NCBI GenBank assembly: GCA_002049455.2
Contig: KV918818.1
Location: 124,001 to 188,000 of the forward strand
Direction: 5' to 3'
Length of the DNA stretch: 64,000 nucleotides
Origin: Porphyra umbilicalis
Lineage: Eukaryota; Rhodophyta; Bangiophyceae; Bangiales; Bangiaceae
Below the pieces are notes generated by a model that had not been told where the DNA came from, did not search any database, and worked only from the letters and a program-made list of their open reading frames with translations. The position numbers were made by a program, and so were the translations under genes. Below, one piece after another: positions 41,543 to 52,082 of the stretch. Each line of letters opens with the position of its first letter. Positions within the stretch are counted from its first letter, which is position 1.

Positions 41543-41896
41543 GGTGGTGCCGTAGCGCAGCACAACGTAGTACCACGAGGCAAAGCGTCACCAAGTGTAC
41601 TGCACCGATGGGCGCACAGATCGCGTGCTTTCCGACACCAGAGGCCAAAAACGTCGGTGGTGGCGAGGCCGTGCACAAACTAGCCGGTGGAGAGCCGCCG
41701 TTGACAGTGCCCGCCCGCAAACGCCAACAGAGTCAAGGCGTCAGATGTGGGCACGCCGTGCAGTGGTCAAGGTGAGCAAAGGGCGCGTGCGCGTATTGCC
41801 AGGGACGGGAGGGTTGGTGCGGCGGCGACAACGCAAGCGGAACGAGTCAACAGGGATGCGCGATCCCTCCCACGCTCTTTGCGTCGGCAAGCGGGA

Positions 41897-42004
41897 GGGG
41901 CGCGCATGGCTAACAGGGCGCGCATGGCGAACGGGGCGCGAATGGCTGACTGGGCGCGGATGGCTAACCGGGCGCGGATGGCTAACGGGGCGCGGATGGC
42001 CCAG
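41897..42004. repeat. 18-bp minisatellite, six units
   Basis: Consensus GGGGCGCGGATGGCTAAC repeated head to tail six times. Reading frames over it give GRAWLT/GRGWLT on the plus strand, but there is no other sign of coding. Confidence 0.85.
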
Positions 42005-43912
42005 GGGCGCACACAGAGCCTAGCCTAGATGACACCGCGCCCCCTCGCACGTTACCGTTGAAACACTGGCCAGGAGCGCCCTCGATCACGAGATTTAACG
42101 GGTGGCCCAGAAGCAGGCACTCAAGGTCGGGCCAACACAAGGGCCATGAGGGCCATAAACTCAGTTTCTGGAGACACTGGCGAAACGCAGCCTGGAGGTT
42201 GTGACGGTGTTGCCTCGTCTCAGCCGTCTGGGGGCCCTTCGTCTGACCAATCGCATATCGCAAAAAAGCTGGAATGAGACGCTCGCTGGCGCGCCTGGAG
42301 TGTGCCGGGGTGCATCCCTGCGCATGCGCCACCTGTCGGACGACTGCAGGCCCGGGAGTGACGCGGCAGTCTCCACATGCCTCCCCTTCTATCCCACCCA
42401 GCTCCTCCCGCGTGTTTCAACGTATTGCGTGCGAGGACTCCCAATAGAGAGGCACCCCTGTCTTTGGCTCGCGCACACCACTATCGGGCTGAAGTGATCA
42501 TGGCCAATCAGCCGTGGTGTTGGATGAGGAGCGCCACGCCTCTCGCCGCGCCTCGTTCTCGACGAGATATTCTGAACCCGAGCTGCGCCACGACATGAGG
42601 CTTCGCCCCAGAGAAACGACGGACGATTCGTACAGTCTGACAGTTGGAAACACCACCGGGCCTGGCCGAGGTGCTCTCATCACGCATTGTGGTGACGTCG
42701 CTGTCGCTCCGGCGGAGGGACGACAGCCAAGATACAGAAATCACGTTGTCCACTGCATTGTCGTCCACTGATTGGGCATGGAAAAGTACACGTGTCCGTG
42801 CCAGGCGCTGCTCGTAACAAAATTCCTGCTCTCGGGCGTGCCCAGAGCACTGCGCACCATTTCCATACGTCGCCATGGCGGCGCACCGCAGTGGAATCTT
42901 GTGCGATGCGTCACCAGGCCTTGCACGAGACCTGTCCTCCAATAGATGCGCTTCGCGACTCCACAGGGAGATAGGTGATGCAGATCACATGACGTTGTGT
43001 ACTGATTGGTTAAATATACGATTGCATCTGGGGACTACTTCTCACTGTAATCCGATCTCGTGCAATCTTGGTTGACGTGACGAGCAACACGCGCTCAGAG
43101 CCATCCGTCGACTTTGCTACTTTGTGTTCCGCTGTGTTTCCCCCGCGAGGCACTCAGAGCGTCACGGCCGCGCCGAAAGCTGCTGTAGGGGCGTGCTAGA
43201 CCGAGGCGTCAGGCTCGTCATGCACTCCTACCTACGTACTCAGGCATGGTTCTGCATTAACGGGGCCGCCTTTGATGGTTGCCCGGTGACGATCCGGGTT
43301 GGCAATTGGGGCTGATAGAGCACCTTGGGCCTGGTAGCAGGGAAACAGTTGGAAAGAGGCGGTGACAGGCGCCCGCCCCCTCAGGTGTGTCATACCTGCT
43401 TTCACACTACAAACGCAGCGCGCGGGAGGGAGCCTTGCGCCGCCAGTTGTGGAAATGAAAATACAGAGCACTCTCCCCTCCGTGTACCTTGTCGTCGTGC
43501 TTGCTATCTGCGTCCCCCTTTCATCCCCTGTATATATTGCATACGGGACACAGTGCGACTAGAAAACATCCCTTGTATTTGGTGCATACGGGACACAGTG
43601 GGACAGTAAAATGTCGAGAGACGCAAACCACTCTTCGGAGCAGCGGCTTTGCCACTACACCACAGCGTCACAACCCACACAAGCATCAATCTAACAAAAA
43701 ACATGCACGACAGAGCGCGTGGAGCCTGTACGGGCCCTCCCCCTCCTACCACCATCCTGCTCATCATCAGAACGTCAATGCAAAGAAACAAAGCGAAGAA
43801 GAAGGCGGCCTGGCCGGGGCCCTCGTGGCCGGCTCGGCGAGGGCCACCTTCTCTCCTTCGTCATACTGACACGTCCATGACGACGTCGTCCGCTGCCGTG
43901 AGTTCCTCAGCC
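42005..43912. other. 1.9 kb without a supported gene
   Basis: Moderate-GC sequence with only short frames. A direct repeat of TGCATACGGGACACAGTG occurs at 43537 and 43584. Palindrome-like CTGATTGG/CCAATCA motifs recur. No conserved motif or signal peptide. Confidence 0.4.
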
Positions 43913-45241
43913 CTACACACCCTTCCCCGCGTCACGCACCTTGTCCTCTTCTGGCTTTCCCGCTCTCCCGGCCTTGTTCAGAGCCGGATCGAACACGGCA
44001 CGGTTGCCAGCCAGAGTCACGCCGACAACGACAACGTCGTCGTCAGCATCACCGTCATCTGTCGCTATGGCCGCTGCGCGTAAGGCCGCGCCGGCCTCGT
44101 GCGCATGGCCGACCAGGACGGAGCCGGCCTGCCACTCAGTCGTGAGTGAAGTCGAGCATAGCTTGCACAAACAAGGCGTGGCCTTGCGCGTCGAGGCCAC
44201 CGCCGTAGATGGAAGAACACCCTCTGCCTCGCCGCTAATGGCGTCCAAAGCCGTGTCGCACGCCGCGGCCCAGCGGAGCGCGGCCCGGTAGGCCTTGGCC
44301 GCCCGCCACAGGTGCTTCTGCGCGTAGTGCATCTTGCTTGACATCAGGATGGCGCGCGTACGCTCGTCAAAGGTAATGGCCTGGAGGTTGGCCAACTGAG
44401 CCTCAAGCGGCGCCGCGACGGTGCCAATGTCGTTCACGGCCTTCATGGCCGCCTCAAACTGGGCGGCCGTGTACCCCTTGTCCAATGCGAGCTCGGCCGC
44501 CTCAATCTGGTGGGCCGTGATGTCACCCGCGTCGTCTTCATTGTCAGCGGCAGTGGCTCCAACGGCCGCGCCTGCGGCCGCTTCGCGCTGGACCTTGACC
44601 TTCTTGCCGTAGACGACGTCGCCGTTCGACAGGCTGTCGGCGGCCTTGCGCTTGATCCCGGTGCCGGCCTCGTCCGCGGCCGCTCCGCTCTCCCCCTTAC
44701 TTTTCGTGTCACCCTCACGAACAGGGCTCGAGACGGCAGGGGCGGCCTTGTTCTTGGTTCCGGTGCCGGCCTCGTCGGAGGCCATCGTGCCTCTCTCCTT
44801 GAGGCTCGAGCCGCTGACAGGGCGGCAGCCCGGCGAGGCGCCGCCCTTGACGTCAATGGCCTCGTTGCAGGCCAAACGCTCGTCATCGTGCGCCGCGTCG
44901 CGCGCTTCGCGACCATCGACTTGGCTGGCCCTGTTAGAGGCCACTTCGCCACTAGTAGCCTCCTCTTGAATGAGGACGTCGTGGGCGGCTGCTACGGCGG
45001 CTGCTACGGAAACAGCCTCCACGGCTCGGAGGTCGCCCCCACCATCGTTAGCCAGCTCACGCTCAGTGTCGGCCTCGGCCATGTCACCAGGCCGCCCAGT
45101 CGCCGCAACCACAGCGCCGGATGAGCGAGCGTCGTCGCCGCCGTCTGCGCCGGCGCGCCTCAGCGTGGCCGCTTGCGCGGCCACAATTGTAGCGCGGAGA
45201 GCATTCAGGGGAGCGTCACCAGGCCCAGAGGGTGAAGCCAT
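43913..45241 (-). CDS. Hypothetical nuclear-type protein with DEAG/KRKA repeats, paralogue 1
   Basis: ATG 45241 to TAG 43913 encodes 442 aa. The first 250 residues are polar and Ala-rich, with a degenerate repeat around [MA]-A-[SCA]-[DN]-[EQ]-A: VASNRASQ, LACNEAIDVKG, MASDEAGTGTKNKAA and AAADEAGTGIKRKAA. A basic signal YGKKVKVQR follows. Residues 250-370 look helical and globular (HQIEAAELALDKGYTAAQFE, ERTRAILMSSKMHYAQKHLW), with CLCKLC near 365 as a possible metal knuckle. The acidic C-terminus ends KPEEDKVRDAGKGV. The smaller neighbour at 46451-47020 shares the repeat and a KKVKV signal. No family is recognised; a lineage-specific nuclear or transposon-derived protein is possible. Confidence 0.6.
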   Translation of the reverse strand: MASPSGPGDAPLNALRATIVAAQAATLRRAGADGGDDARSSGAVVAATGRPGDMAEADTERELANDGGGDLRAVEAVSVAAAVAAAHDVLIQEEATSGEVASNRASQVDGREARDAAHDDERLACNEAIDVKGGASPGCRPVSGSSLKERGTMASDEAGTGTKNKAAPAVSSPVREGDTKSKGESGAAADEAGTGIKRKAADSLSNGDVVYGKKVKVQREAAAGAAVGATAADNEDDAGDITAHQIEAAELALDKGYTAAQFEAAMKAVNDIGTVAAPLEAQLANLQAITFDERTRAILMSSKMHYAQKHLWRAAKAYRAALRWAAACDTALDAISGEAEGVLPSTAVASTRKATPCLCKLCSTSLTTEWQAGSVLVGHAHEAGAALRAAAIATDDGDADDDVVVVGVTLAGNRAVFDPALNKAGRAGKPEEDKVRDAGKGV

Positions 45242-46450
45242 CTCTGCTCGTCAGGTGACGTGCGCTCGAAGAGCTGTTGAATGCACGCTGCAAAAGGTTG
45301 AGAGCACAGGACGACGACGCAGCTCGAGAGCTTGCGCAGACGGTGGGCGTCGGCCGTGCTAAAAGCAATCGCCGGCCGACCTCCCCCTCGTCAGCGACCC
45401 CATGGAAACCCCCAGTCTCACAGTGCCCGCTCCCCACTGAGCGCGCTGTGGTACGTTGGCAGACAGCCACGCCGCGCGAGCCAGGAATACAGTGGCCCGA
45501 TGGTCTTGCATAGAGACGTTCACTGGAGCCTGCCTTTAGGCCATGTCAGTCCAACACAGGCCCTTTGACGACTTTCGCACCGCGCCAGGACCCTCCTCCA
45601 ATACAGGGCCAACAAGGTTCCCAACAACTACACTGTCTGCGCAGCGGGCCGTTGCCACCGTCAATTGTGTCACACGTGCTGAGCCCTCAGTGGATTCCCC
45701 CTTCTTTATGGCGAGGCTCGTGAGGTACCTCTCCAGTCCCCCCGCAACGTATCATTGGTAGCCGTGCGCTGCGGCTCACGAAACGCTACAGGGTCGCCCA
45801 GCATCGTACTCGGTGCTGGCACCTCATTAAACGAGTCGAGCGGCTGGTTTATTGGAATCCAGTCGACAGGATGGCACTCCCCAAACGCCCACGACTTGAT
45901 TTGAAAAACGGTTCCATGACACGGATCAAAGAGATTTTTATCCAGATATTAAAAATAGGTTCCGTGATGTTCGAGTCTGATTGGCTGCTCACAACTGGTC
46001 CCGAGCTCTGAAACGCTGCTCTGATCTCTCGTCAACGTCGTGTCTTTCGTCTCTCCGTGCTTCGTCTGGCACAGCTATCTCCCCATCAAACGACCTGTGC
46101 GCCCCCCCTCACACGGGATCCTCGGTCTTCCTTCTCTTCATACCAGAAGATACAAGAGAGCGCCTGCAATAAACTCGTTTGCCTACCTCATGCGTGTGCA
46201 CTGCACGTCTCATATTGCAACCCCTTTGGAACAGAGAAAAACTACAGAAAGGAAGAACGCATTCACTGCAGGCACGTCACTTGCCCCACCGTTCGTCTCT
46301 CACCCGCCCACCGCCTCTTCCGCGCCTATCACATACAAAGAAGAGCAACACAATGTTGAGGCAGGCGGCCCGGCGTGGGCCCCCTCCACAGGCCTCAAAA
46401 AGGCCAACGACTTGGCGCATAGCAGCTTGGGAGTCGCTTTCGGCCTGGTC
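45242..46450. other. Spacer between two related minus-strand genes
   Basis: About 1.2 kb with no supported ORF. The AT-richer block at 45880-46000 (GAGATTTTTATCCAGATATT) may hold the promoter of the 45241 gene or an old repeat. Confidence 0.4.
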
Positions 46451-47020
46451 TTAGGCCGCGTTCTTCTCGACCTTGACCTTCTTGTGAGGTTTGCAGTTGG
46501 GAGCGGCGGCGTCACCGTCGGCACCGCGCTTGATGGCGCTGCTGGCCTGGTTCGAGGCCATGCCACCGCCTCCGCCAGGACTTCCCAGCGAGGCGCCGTC
46601 CCAAAAAGCCAGGTCGGCACTCGAAAGGCAGTCAAAATCCTTGCACTTGGTCTCTGGTCCGGCCTTGTCGTCGGCCGCGCCTGTGCTGCTCACTGCGGGC
46701 GTACCTGGCGAGTACAGGTACATCTCCTCCGCCGTCGGCAGTCCGTGCTTGCCCTTGATATCATAAAGACTCTCGGCCTTGTCGGAGGCCGGCAGGTCCG
46801 TCGTGCAGCTGCCGCCTGACGCCTTGTTCCGCGCGTCATAGTCGGCCTCATCCGAGGCCGCCGCCATGCTCATACGAATCGCCTCTGCCAATCGGCGACG
46901 GTGCTGAGCCGCCTTGGCCTGCTGGGCCAGAATACCAGGGAGACGACGGGCACCCTCTCGTGCCGCGGCTCGAGCGCGCTCAAGCGCGGCCGCGCGGGCA
47001 GCCGAGGCCGCTTCGTCCAT
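46451..47020 (-). CDS. Hypothetical protein with DEA/KKVKV motifs, paralogue 2
   Basis: ATG 47020 to TAA 46451 gives 189 aa. The N-terminus is a highly charged helix (ARAAALERARAAAREGARRL, HRRRLAEAIRMSMAA). The rest repeats the neighbour's motif: AASDEADYDARNKA, PASDKAESLYDIKGK, AADDKAGPETKCKD and MASNQASSAIKRGAD. It ends in PNCKPHKKVKVEKNAA, like the KKVKVQREAA of the larger gene. The DNA under each motif has the core GGCCT(N)GTC/T(NN)AGGCC. No family is recognised. The two genes are probably related by duplication, or both were invaded by the same small repeat. Confidence 0.55.
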   Translation of the reverse strand: MDEAASAARAAALERARAAAREGARRLPGILAQQAKAAQHRRRLAEAIRMSMAAASDEADYDARNKASGGSCTTDLPASDKAESLYDIKGKHGLPTAEEMYLYSPGTPAVSSTGAADDKAGPETKCKDFDCLSSADLAFWDGASLGSPGGGGGMASNQASSAIKRGADGDAAAPNCKPHKKVKVEKNAA

Positions 47021-48182
47021 GACGATCACAGAGGAGCAGCAGCGTGGGTGGGAGGGATCCTTGAATCGGCAGACGACTCGCAGGGCGCGCTAGCGCGTCG
47101 TGCTTCGTTGCGCATGTGCACCGCGAGACCGCTCTGAACAGGGCTAGCTGTAAATGCGATTGCACGCGGCGATGCTCGGCCCTGAAACGGCGGCAGTGAC
47201 AGATACCCCCAGTGTCGCTCGTCTCGAGCTCCGAGGCTGCGTCAGCATCCCTCAGGTTGTGCTCGGTGAGTTCCAAGCGTCGGAGCGACCGCGGTTGCCG
47301 CCACCCCAGTGCGAGTGAACGCCACAGGCCCTCACATTCGCGTTGGGCGGGGAAGGACGTCACGGCCGCGGACCCGTTTCCAACTTCAACCAGCTCGGCT
47401 GTCGGGCCGCCGACACTGTCATCGGCGCTGCACGTGCCATGCTCTGAGTGGCTTTCCAAGCCGTGGTACGTCGCTCCGGCCGAGCTTCGCGCTCCCCCTG
47501 GCAACGTAGTCCGTGCCTGCGCTTCCGAGATGAAATCAGGTCGAACGTGTCACCGTTCTGAGCACCGCGCTGCACAGGATATGCCCTGAGACACGTGGTG
47601 ATCATGAAACTGGCACCTATTCGCGTGACGATCGCCTCCATGACCGCAAATTTAGGCCAGATTCTGTTCCCAATAGGCTTCGTGTCACAGTTTTTCGCAA
47701 CGATCGGGCTACGATCGCCCATGCACAGAGCTGCGATTGCCCATCGACACGCGACGTGCACGGCAGAGTCAACTGGGGCGTCCGGGACGGTTGAGTTCGG
47801 AAGGTCACAACCATCAACACGCGCTCTCATTTCCGCATATAGAAATAATGTAGCCTACCCTTTTTTTGACAAGTACATGGCCTCTGTCAGCATCAGTTTG
47901 GAAAGGCTCGACGCCAGTTCGACACCCAATCAAACAACTACACGTTTGCTTACGTGGCGCTCCTAAATAGTTCGGAAGCGGCTCGATGCGGATGTTGTTG
48001 GCGCTGCTCTGAGTGCGACGGTTGGACAATTGCACGCGTCTGGCGGAGCAAGCCACGCGCACAGCTCCTTTGTCGTCGCCAGGTTCGCCTGCGTGCAACA
48101 CACGTATTTAGATCTACTGTCCTCGCCGACGTACAGCCTCACTTCCTCTTCCATCCTCTTTTCATGCACGGCCCGCCGCACC
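47021..48182. other. Spacer with a possible leucine-rich-repeat fragment
   Basis: On the minus strand around 47215-47330 a frame reads LWRSLALGWRQPRSLRRLEL followed by TEHNLRDADAASEL, similar to one ribonuclease-inhibitor-type LRR unit. It lacks a start, and only one unit is seen. The rest, including AT-richer 47590-47960, shows nothing. Confidence 0.25.
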
Positions 48183-49168
48183 ATGGCGCGCCGCCTGCTT
48201 CTTGCCTTCTTGGTCGCCACCGTCGCTGGTTCTGCTGCTGCTGCCCCGCTCTGTGTCCCCCCCGATCCCCCTACCCAGCGGGTGCTTCTCCTTGACGACC
48301 TCTCCGGTAGCCAGGAGAACCCTCTTGCACCGTCAACGGGCAGGGGCTCCGTCACGGCCTTGGCGCGTGGGCGGGAAATGGACCTGTAGTGGTCCTTCCG
48401 CGACCGCTCGTCGCCTGTCAACATAACCAAGGGCATCCATGTACTGTACACAGCGCTAGGCCCGGCATGAACAGCGGGGTCATTCTCGTGGACCTCATGC
48501 CCCGCACACACGTGACGGACGGTGGGCTGGCCGGTTCCTGGTGGACGGTTGCACAAGTGACGGATGATGGCGTCACTGCTGCAGCGTCCTACCTCCTCTA
48601 CGTCAACACCGACAAGTGGAACCTCGGGGAGATCCGAGCGCGAATGTTTGGTGTGAAGTCGGAGGACCTGGTCGAAGCGGTGCAGGTCGCAGCCGCCTCA
48701 GGGGCGGCGACCATCGGGGCCGGCCGCCGCGAGGCCGCGAGGACGTTATCGGTCAGCTTGGTCGTCGGCTTGTTGGTGCTAGCGCTGGGAGGGAGGGGTG
48801 CACTGGCCACCGTAATGGCGCTGCTCTGCCGCCGGCAAGCGCGAAGGAACGACTCTAGTGCGCGCATCCCGGCAGGCTCGAGCACCGCGGTGCCCCAAGC
48901 CCTATGGGAACAGATGCAGGATAAAACCCGGATATCCCAGGATCTGGGGACTCCTGCCGCAAGAAAGGAGCAGTCACCGCGGGTGCTGTGTGCTTACAGA
49001 AGAGCGATGCTCGCCACAGGTGCTTCTGGGCTTCTTCCAGCACAGAATGACAGCGTGGACTGTTTTTCGACATCTGATTGTTCGGTCGGCTCACGTTGTT
49101 TGACCCTTGGAGAGCCCAAGTTGGCGACTGCACGTCTTGGCCGCGGCGTCCCGTCCGCGACGAACTGA
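48183..49168 (+). CDS. Probable type I membrane protein, short-intron model
   Basis: ATG 48183 opens with a clear signal peptide (MARRLLLAFLVATVAGSAAA) but meets a TAG at 48388. A GT donor at 48386 and CAG acceptor at 48451-48453 define a 68-nt intron. The join (exons 48183-48385, 48454-49168) is in frame and gives 305 aa. The lumenal part contains NSGVILVDLMPRTHVTDGGL and DDGVTAAASYLLYVNTDKWN. A TM segment follows (LSVSLVVGLLVLALGGRGAL) and then a basic stop-transfer. The last 90 residues overlap a repeat shared in inverted form with 50161-50194, so the C-terminus may be insertion-derived. Without the intron this would be a broken gene. No family is recognised. Confidence 0.4.
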
Positions 49169-51437
49169 TCTGCTCCGTATTGATACCGCGGTTGCCTTCG
49201 TCGTGGTTGTGTCGTGCGTGAGGCTGTTCGAATTGCCTGCCCACCGTGTGTGACATGTCAGGTATATCTTTGTGTAGCTTTTTTGGGGGGGGGGGGGGTG
49301 AGGCGCGGATCCTTGCGGCGGTCGGTGGCCGCGCCTCGAGTGCCGCGCCCTCCTCGTGCAGGTCCCGTCTCCACCCGCACCTCACCCCCGTCCGTTCCCT
49401 TTATTCACCTTATGCACTTGGCTGCTTCCTCTGTTCCATGTTAATTTGCCCACCTGTGTCAGACTGTTGACTTCCTTCGGGGGTGCAGGATGTGGGGGGG
49501 GAGGTGGCCTCCCTGTGTACGAGAGTGGGGGGGCGGTTGCTTAGAGCACCTTGTGTTGCACGGGTAGCTTGCAGTGGACTCGAGGGTGTGATGCAGGCCG
49601 TCATATGTGGCGCAGGGTCCTGCTATGATTTCTTTCCTCCAACGGGACGTCTTCTGACCGTTTTCCTTTTGCTCTGTTGTTCCACGTTGCTGTTTCCTTC
49701 TTTCTTTTCTTTCTTTGCTTCTTGTGCTCGACTGGGCTTGTCCTCTCAGTACGGGGGGGGGGGGGAGAGATGAGGATGGCGCTTTTCTGTGAGGGGGGGA
49801 GGGGGGTATGTGGCGGCTCATAGTCAGTGTGTCCGGGCCAAGTGCTTGTTGGTTGGCGTCCCAGTGGTGCTGGGTGACGGGCTTGGCTCTGTCTTCGCCT
49901 TTATGACGGTGCATATTGGGGTGGTAGTGGCGGTGGGTGGTCGCCGTCTTCCGCCCTCGTGGCCTTTGCGAATGGTTCCAATAAATAAAACCACGGTGCT
50001 GAATGTGGTCACAGAGCGGCTGTAATGATCAGGAAAATGGCGAGGCACTATGCTGCTGTCGGTTGTCCGCGAGGGCGATTGTGAGCCAATCAAAGTCTAA
50101 TCGATCCTGGTTTTATCCGGGTTCCGTTCCATGCCCAGCGCAACAGTGCCTGGGACAGCGATCCGGGTTTTATCCTGGTTTTTTTCCCATAGGGAAGTGG
50201 CGGAGCGGTCGGCAATGAGGGTGTCAGCGCTTTCGGCCTTGCCGTCGTTTCCAACTGCAAGCCGTTGCCACCCCTAGTTAAGGCCCAGTGTCGGGGCTCC
50301 TCTGGGTTTCTCAGCGTCTCATTCGCTGCAGCGTCAATTTCAGCTTGCCATTGGCAGATGCATGTGCGTCAGCACCGTTCAATGGAATGTTGTAGATTCC
50401 GCTGCTTTTTCTATTGAAAGGAAACGTGTCGTATGTTATATTCTCCTGTGGCCACTCTGACCAGTGTCGAAGATGACAGAATGTTGGTCGCCTCTCGTCG
50501 ATGGCGACCCGTTTTTCTCATCTTTGGAGGGCAAATGCGCGCTTTTACCGTCCCGACACGGCCGCTTGGCTCCAGTCGCACAACACCAAAACGGGTGTCC
50601 AGGCCTCTGTTCCCTCTCTGCAACCGCTCTCCTCGTCCAACCCACCTCCTCGGATCCTCTTTCCTGCCCGCGGGGATGCCTCCCTCCCCCGTTCCGGGGG
50701 CCGCCCGCCCGTCGGTATCAGCCACACTCCTGTACACACGGTACTGCTGTGCGCGCACACGCCTCTCGCCTCGGTCGGTGCCTCCGAGTTACGTTTTGCT
50801 TCTGTGGTCGTGCACCCCCCCCTCCCACATGAGGCCACACATCCCCTCCCCCCACATGAGGCCATACACCCCCCCCCCGCCCGCGGCCACTCAACGCCCT
50901 CCCCGATGCGGGTTTCCACCCCCCTCCCCCCCACCCCCGTTTGGCGATCCCCCCCCCATCGTGTCCATACCTTTCGTCGTTGGGGTCTGACACGGCTATC
51001 CGAGGACTCTGTTAGAACCCAGCACGACGCCGTACACGGTCGTGGCTCTGTGTACACCCGCATCTCCCTCGAACGCACACATAAACCCCGGCTGCCTCCC
51101 TACAGAAAAATCGCAGAACAAGAGAAACAAACGTACACCATGTGGCCATCGTTGCGGTCCATAACCTTCCTTCCTGTCCTCCTCTGGGTCCACCGCGCGC
51201 AGACTCGGATGGTTGTGACGGTGCGTGTCCGCTCGCCGCGCATAGACGCGATCAGTGCGTCTTAGCAGGAGGCTGCTGACACGATCGGCGCGCCCCGACC
51301 GCACAGGGCGCTCTACTGTGAGCGGTCAATCCAGCACTCGAAAAGGACTCGGACGATGAATGAATCATTTGGAAGCTCTTCTTGTCTGTATCACTGCCGT
51401 CTGGGGACCCCCCCCCAGAGACCCCGTCCTGACGGTT
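49169..51437. other. 2.3 kb without a supported gene
   Basis: G-run (49286-49300), C/T-rich stretches (49640-49740, 50560-50990) and an AATAAATAAAACC at 49980. Bases 50161-50194 (ATCCGGGTTTTATCCTGG core) are an inverted copy of 48901-48933, and a third related piece lies at 50104-50121. Frames over the C-rich part are open by composition only. Confidence 0.4.
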
Positions 51438-51461
51438 TTATTTGGTACGCGTACCAAATAA
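51438..51461. other. 24-bp perfect palindrome
   Basis: Centred on GGTACGCGTACC and extending to TTATTTGGTACG and its complement. It lies in otherwise featureless DNA between two repeat-rich blocks. Confidence 0.7.
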
Positions 51462-51964
51462 CTCAGAGCCTACAGGAATTCCCAACGTGGCTCCGGGATC
51501 TGTGTAATGCTGAGACCCAGAAGTGCCACCTTAACTAGGGGTGTTGCCTGTCGACGATGAGCACCTGCCGGCTCGTGTCGTGAGCTAGACCATCGCGTAA
51601 GGCTTGGCAAACGACCGCGGGCTCTGTGCACCGCGTTCGTAGCGGAGGTGCATGGCCATGTTGCGCATGTGATTTAAATGTAGTGTGTGTTCTTCCGTCC
51701 TCAATTGTTGCCGGGAGTCTTGCGTGCAGGGATGTGCCTGTTGGTCATGCTCGCCATAGGCGAACAACGGGTGGATAAGAAGTCGCCAGAAACGATCAGG
51801 ATCCGGGGGGATGATGCTGTTCCCTTTTTTTCTCATTGAGTAGCAACACGATAGACGCGGAGAGCAATGGCATGGTCTACGCCCTGGTGTTTGATGCACG
51901 AGTGCTTGAAGCTGTCGTTGGAGCTACGGATAGTATGCGCCACAGAGTCCCGCAACTACAGCCG

Positions 51965-52082
51965 TTCTCGCAAGAACCTCGCACGCCAACTGTGGCACCA
52001 CTCTTACGAATCGGCCTCTACGACCCCCTGCAGGCCGATTTGTAAGAGTTGTGTGACAGTTGGCGTGCGAGGTTTTTGAGAA
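51965..52082. mobile_element. 118-bp MITE (family 1), second copy
   Basis: The left end (TTCTCGCAAGAACCTCGCAC...) is inverted at the right end, with GTTGGCGTGCGAGGTTTTTG at 52059-52078. Together the arms would fold into one long hairpin around GACCCCCTGCAGG. It shares CCGATTTGTAAGAGTTGTGT and the arm GGCGTGCGAGGTTTTT with the copy at 25922-26023. Confidence 0.7.

Noticed and set aside
42340-43600. LTR or non-LTR retrotransposon
   Set aside because: No reverse transcriptase, integrase or long direct terminal repeats were found here or elsewhere in the window.
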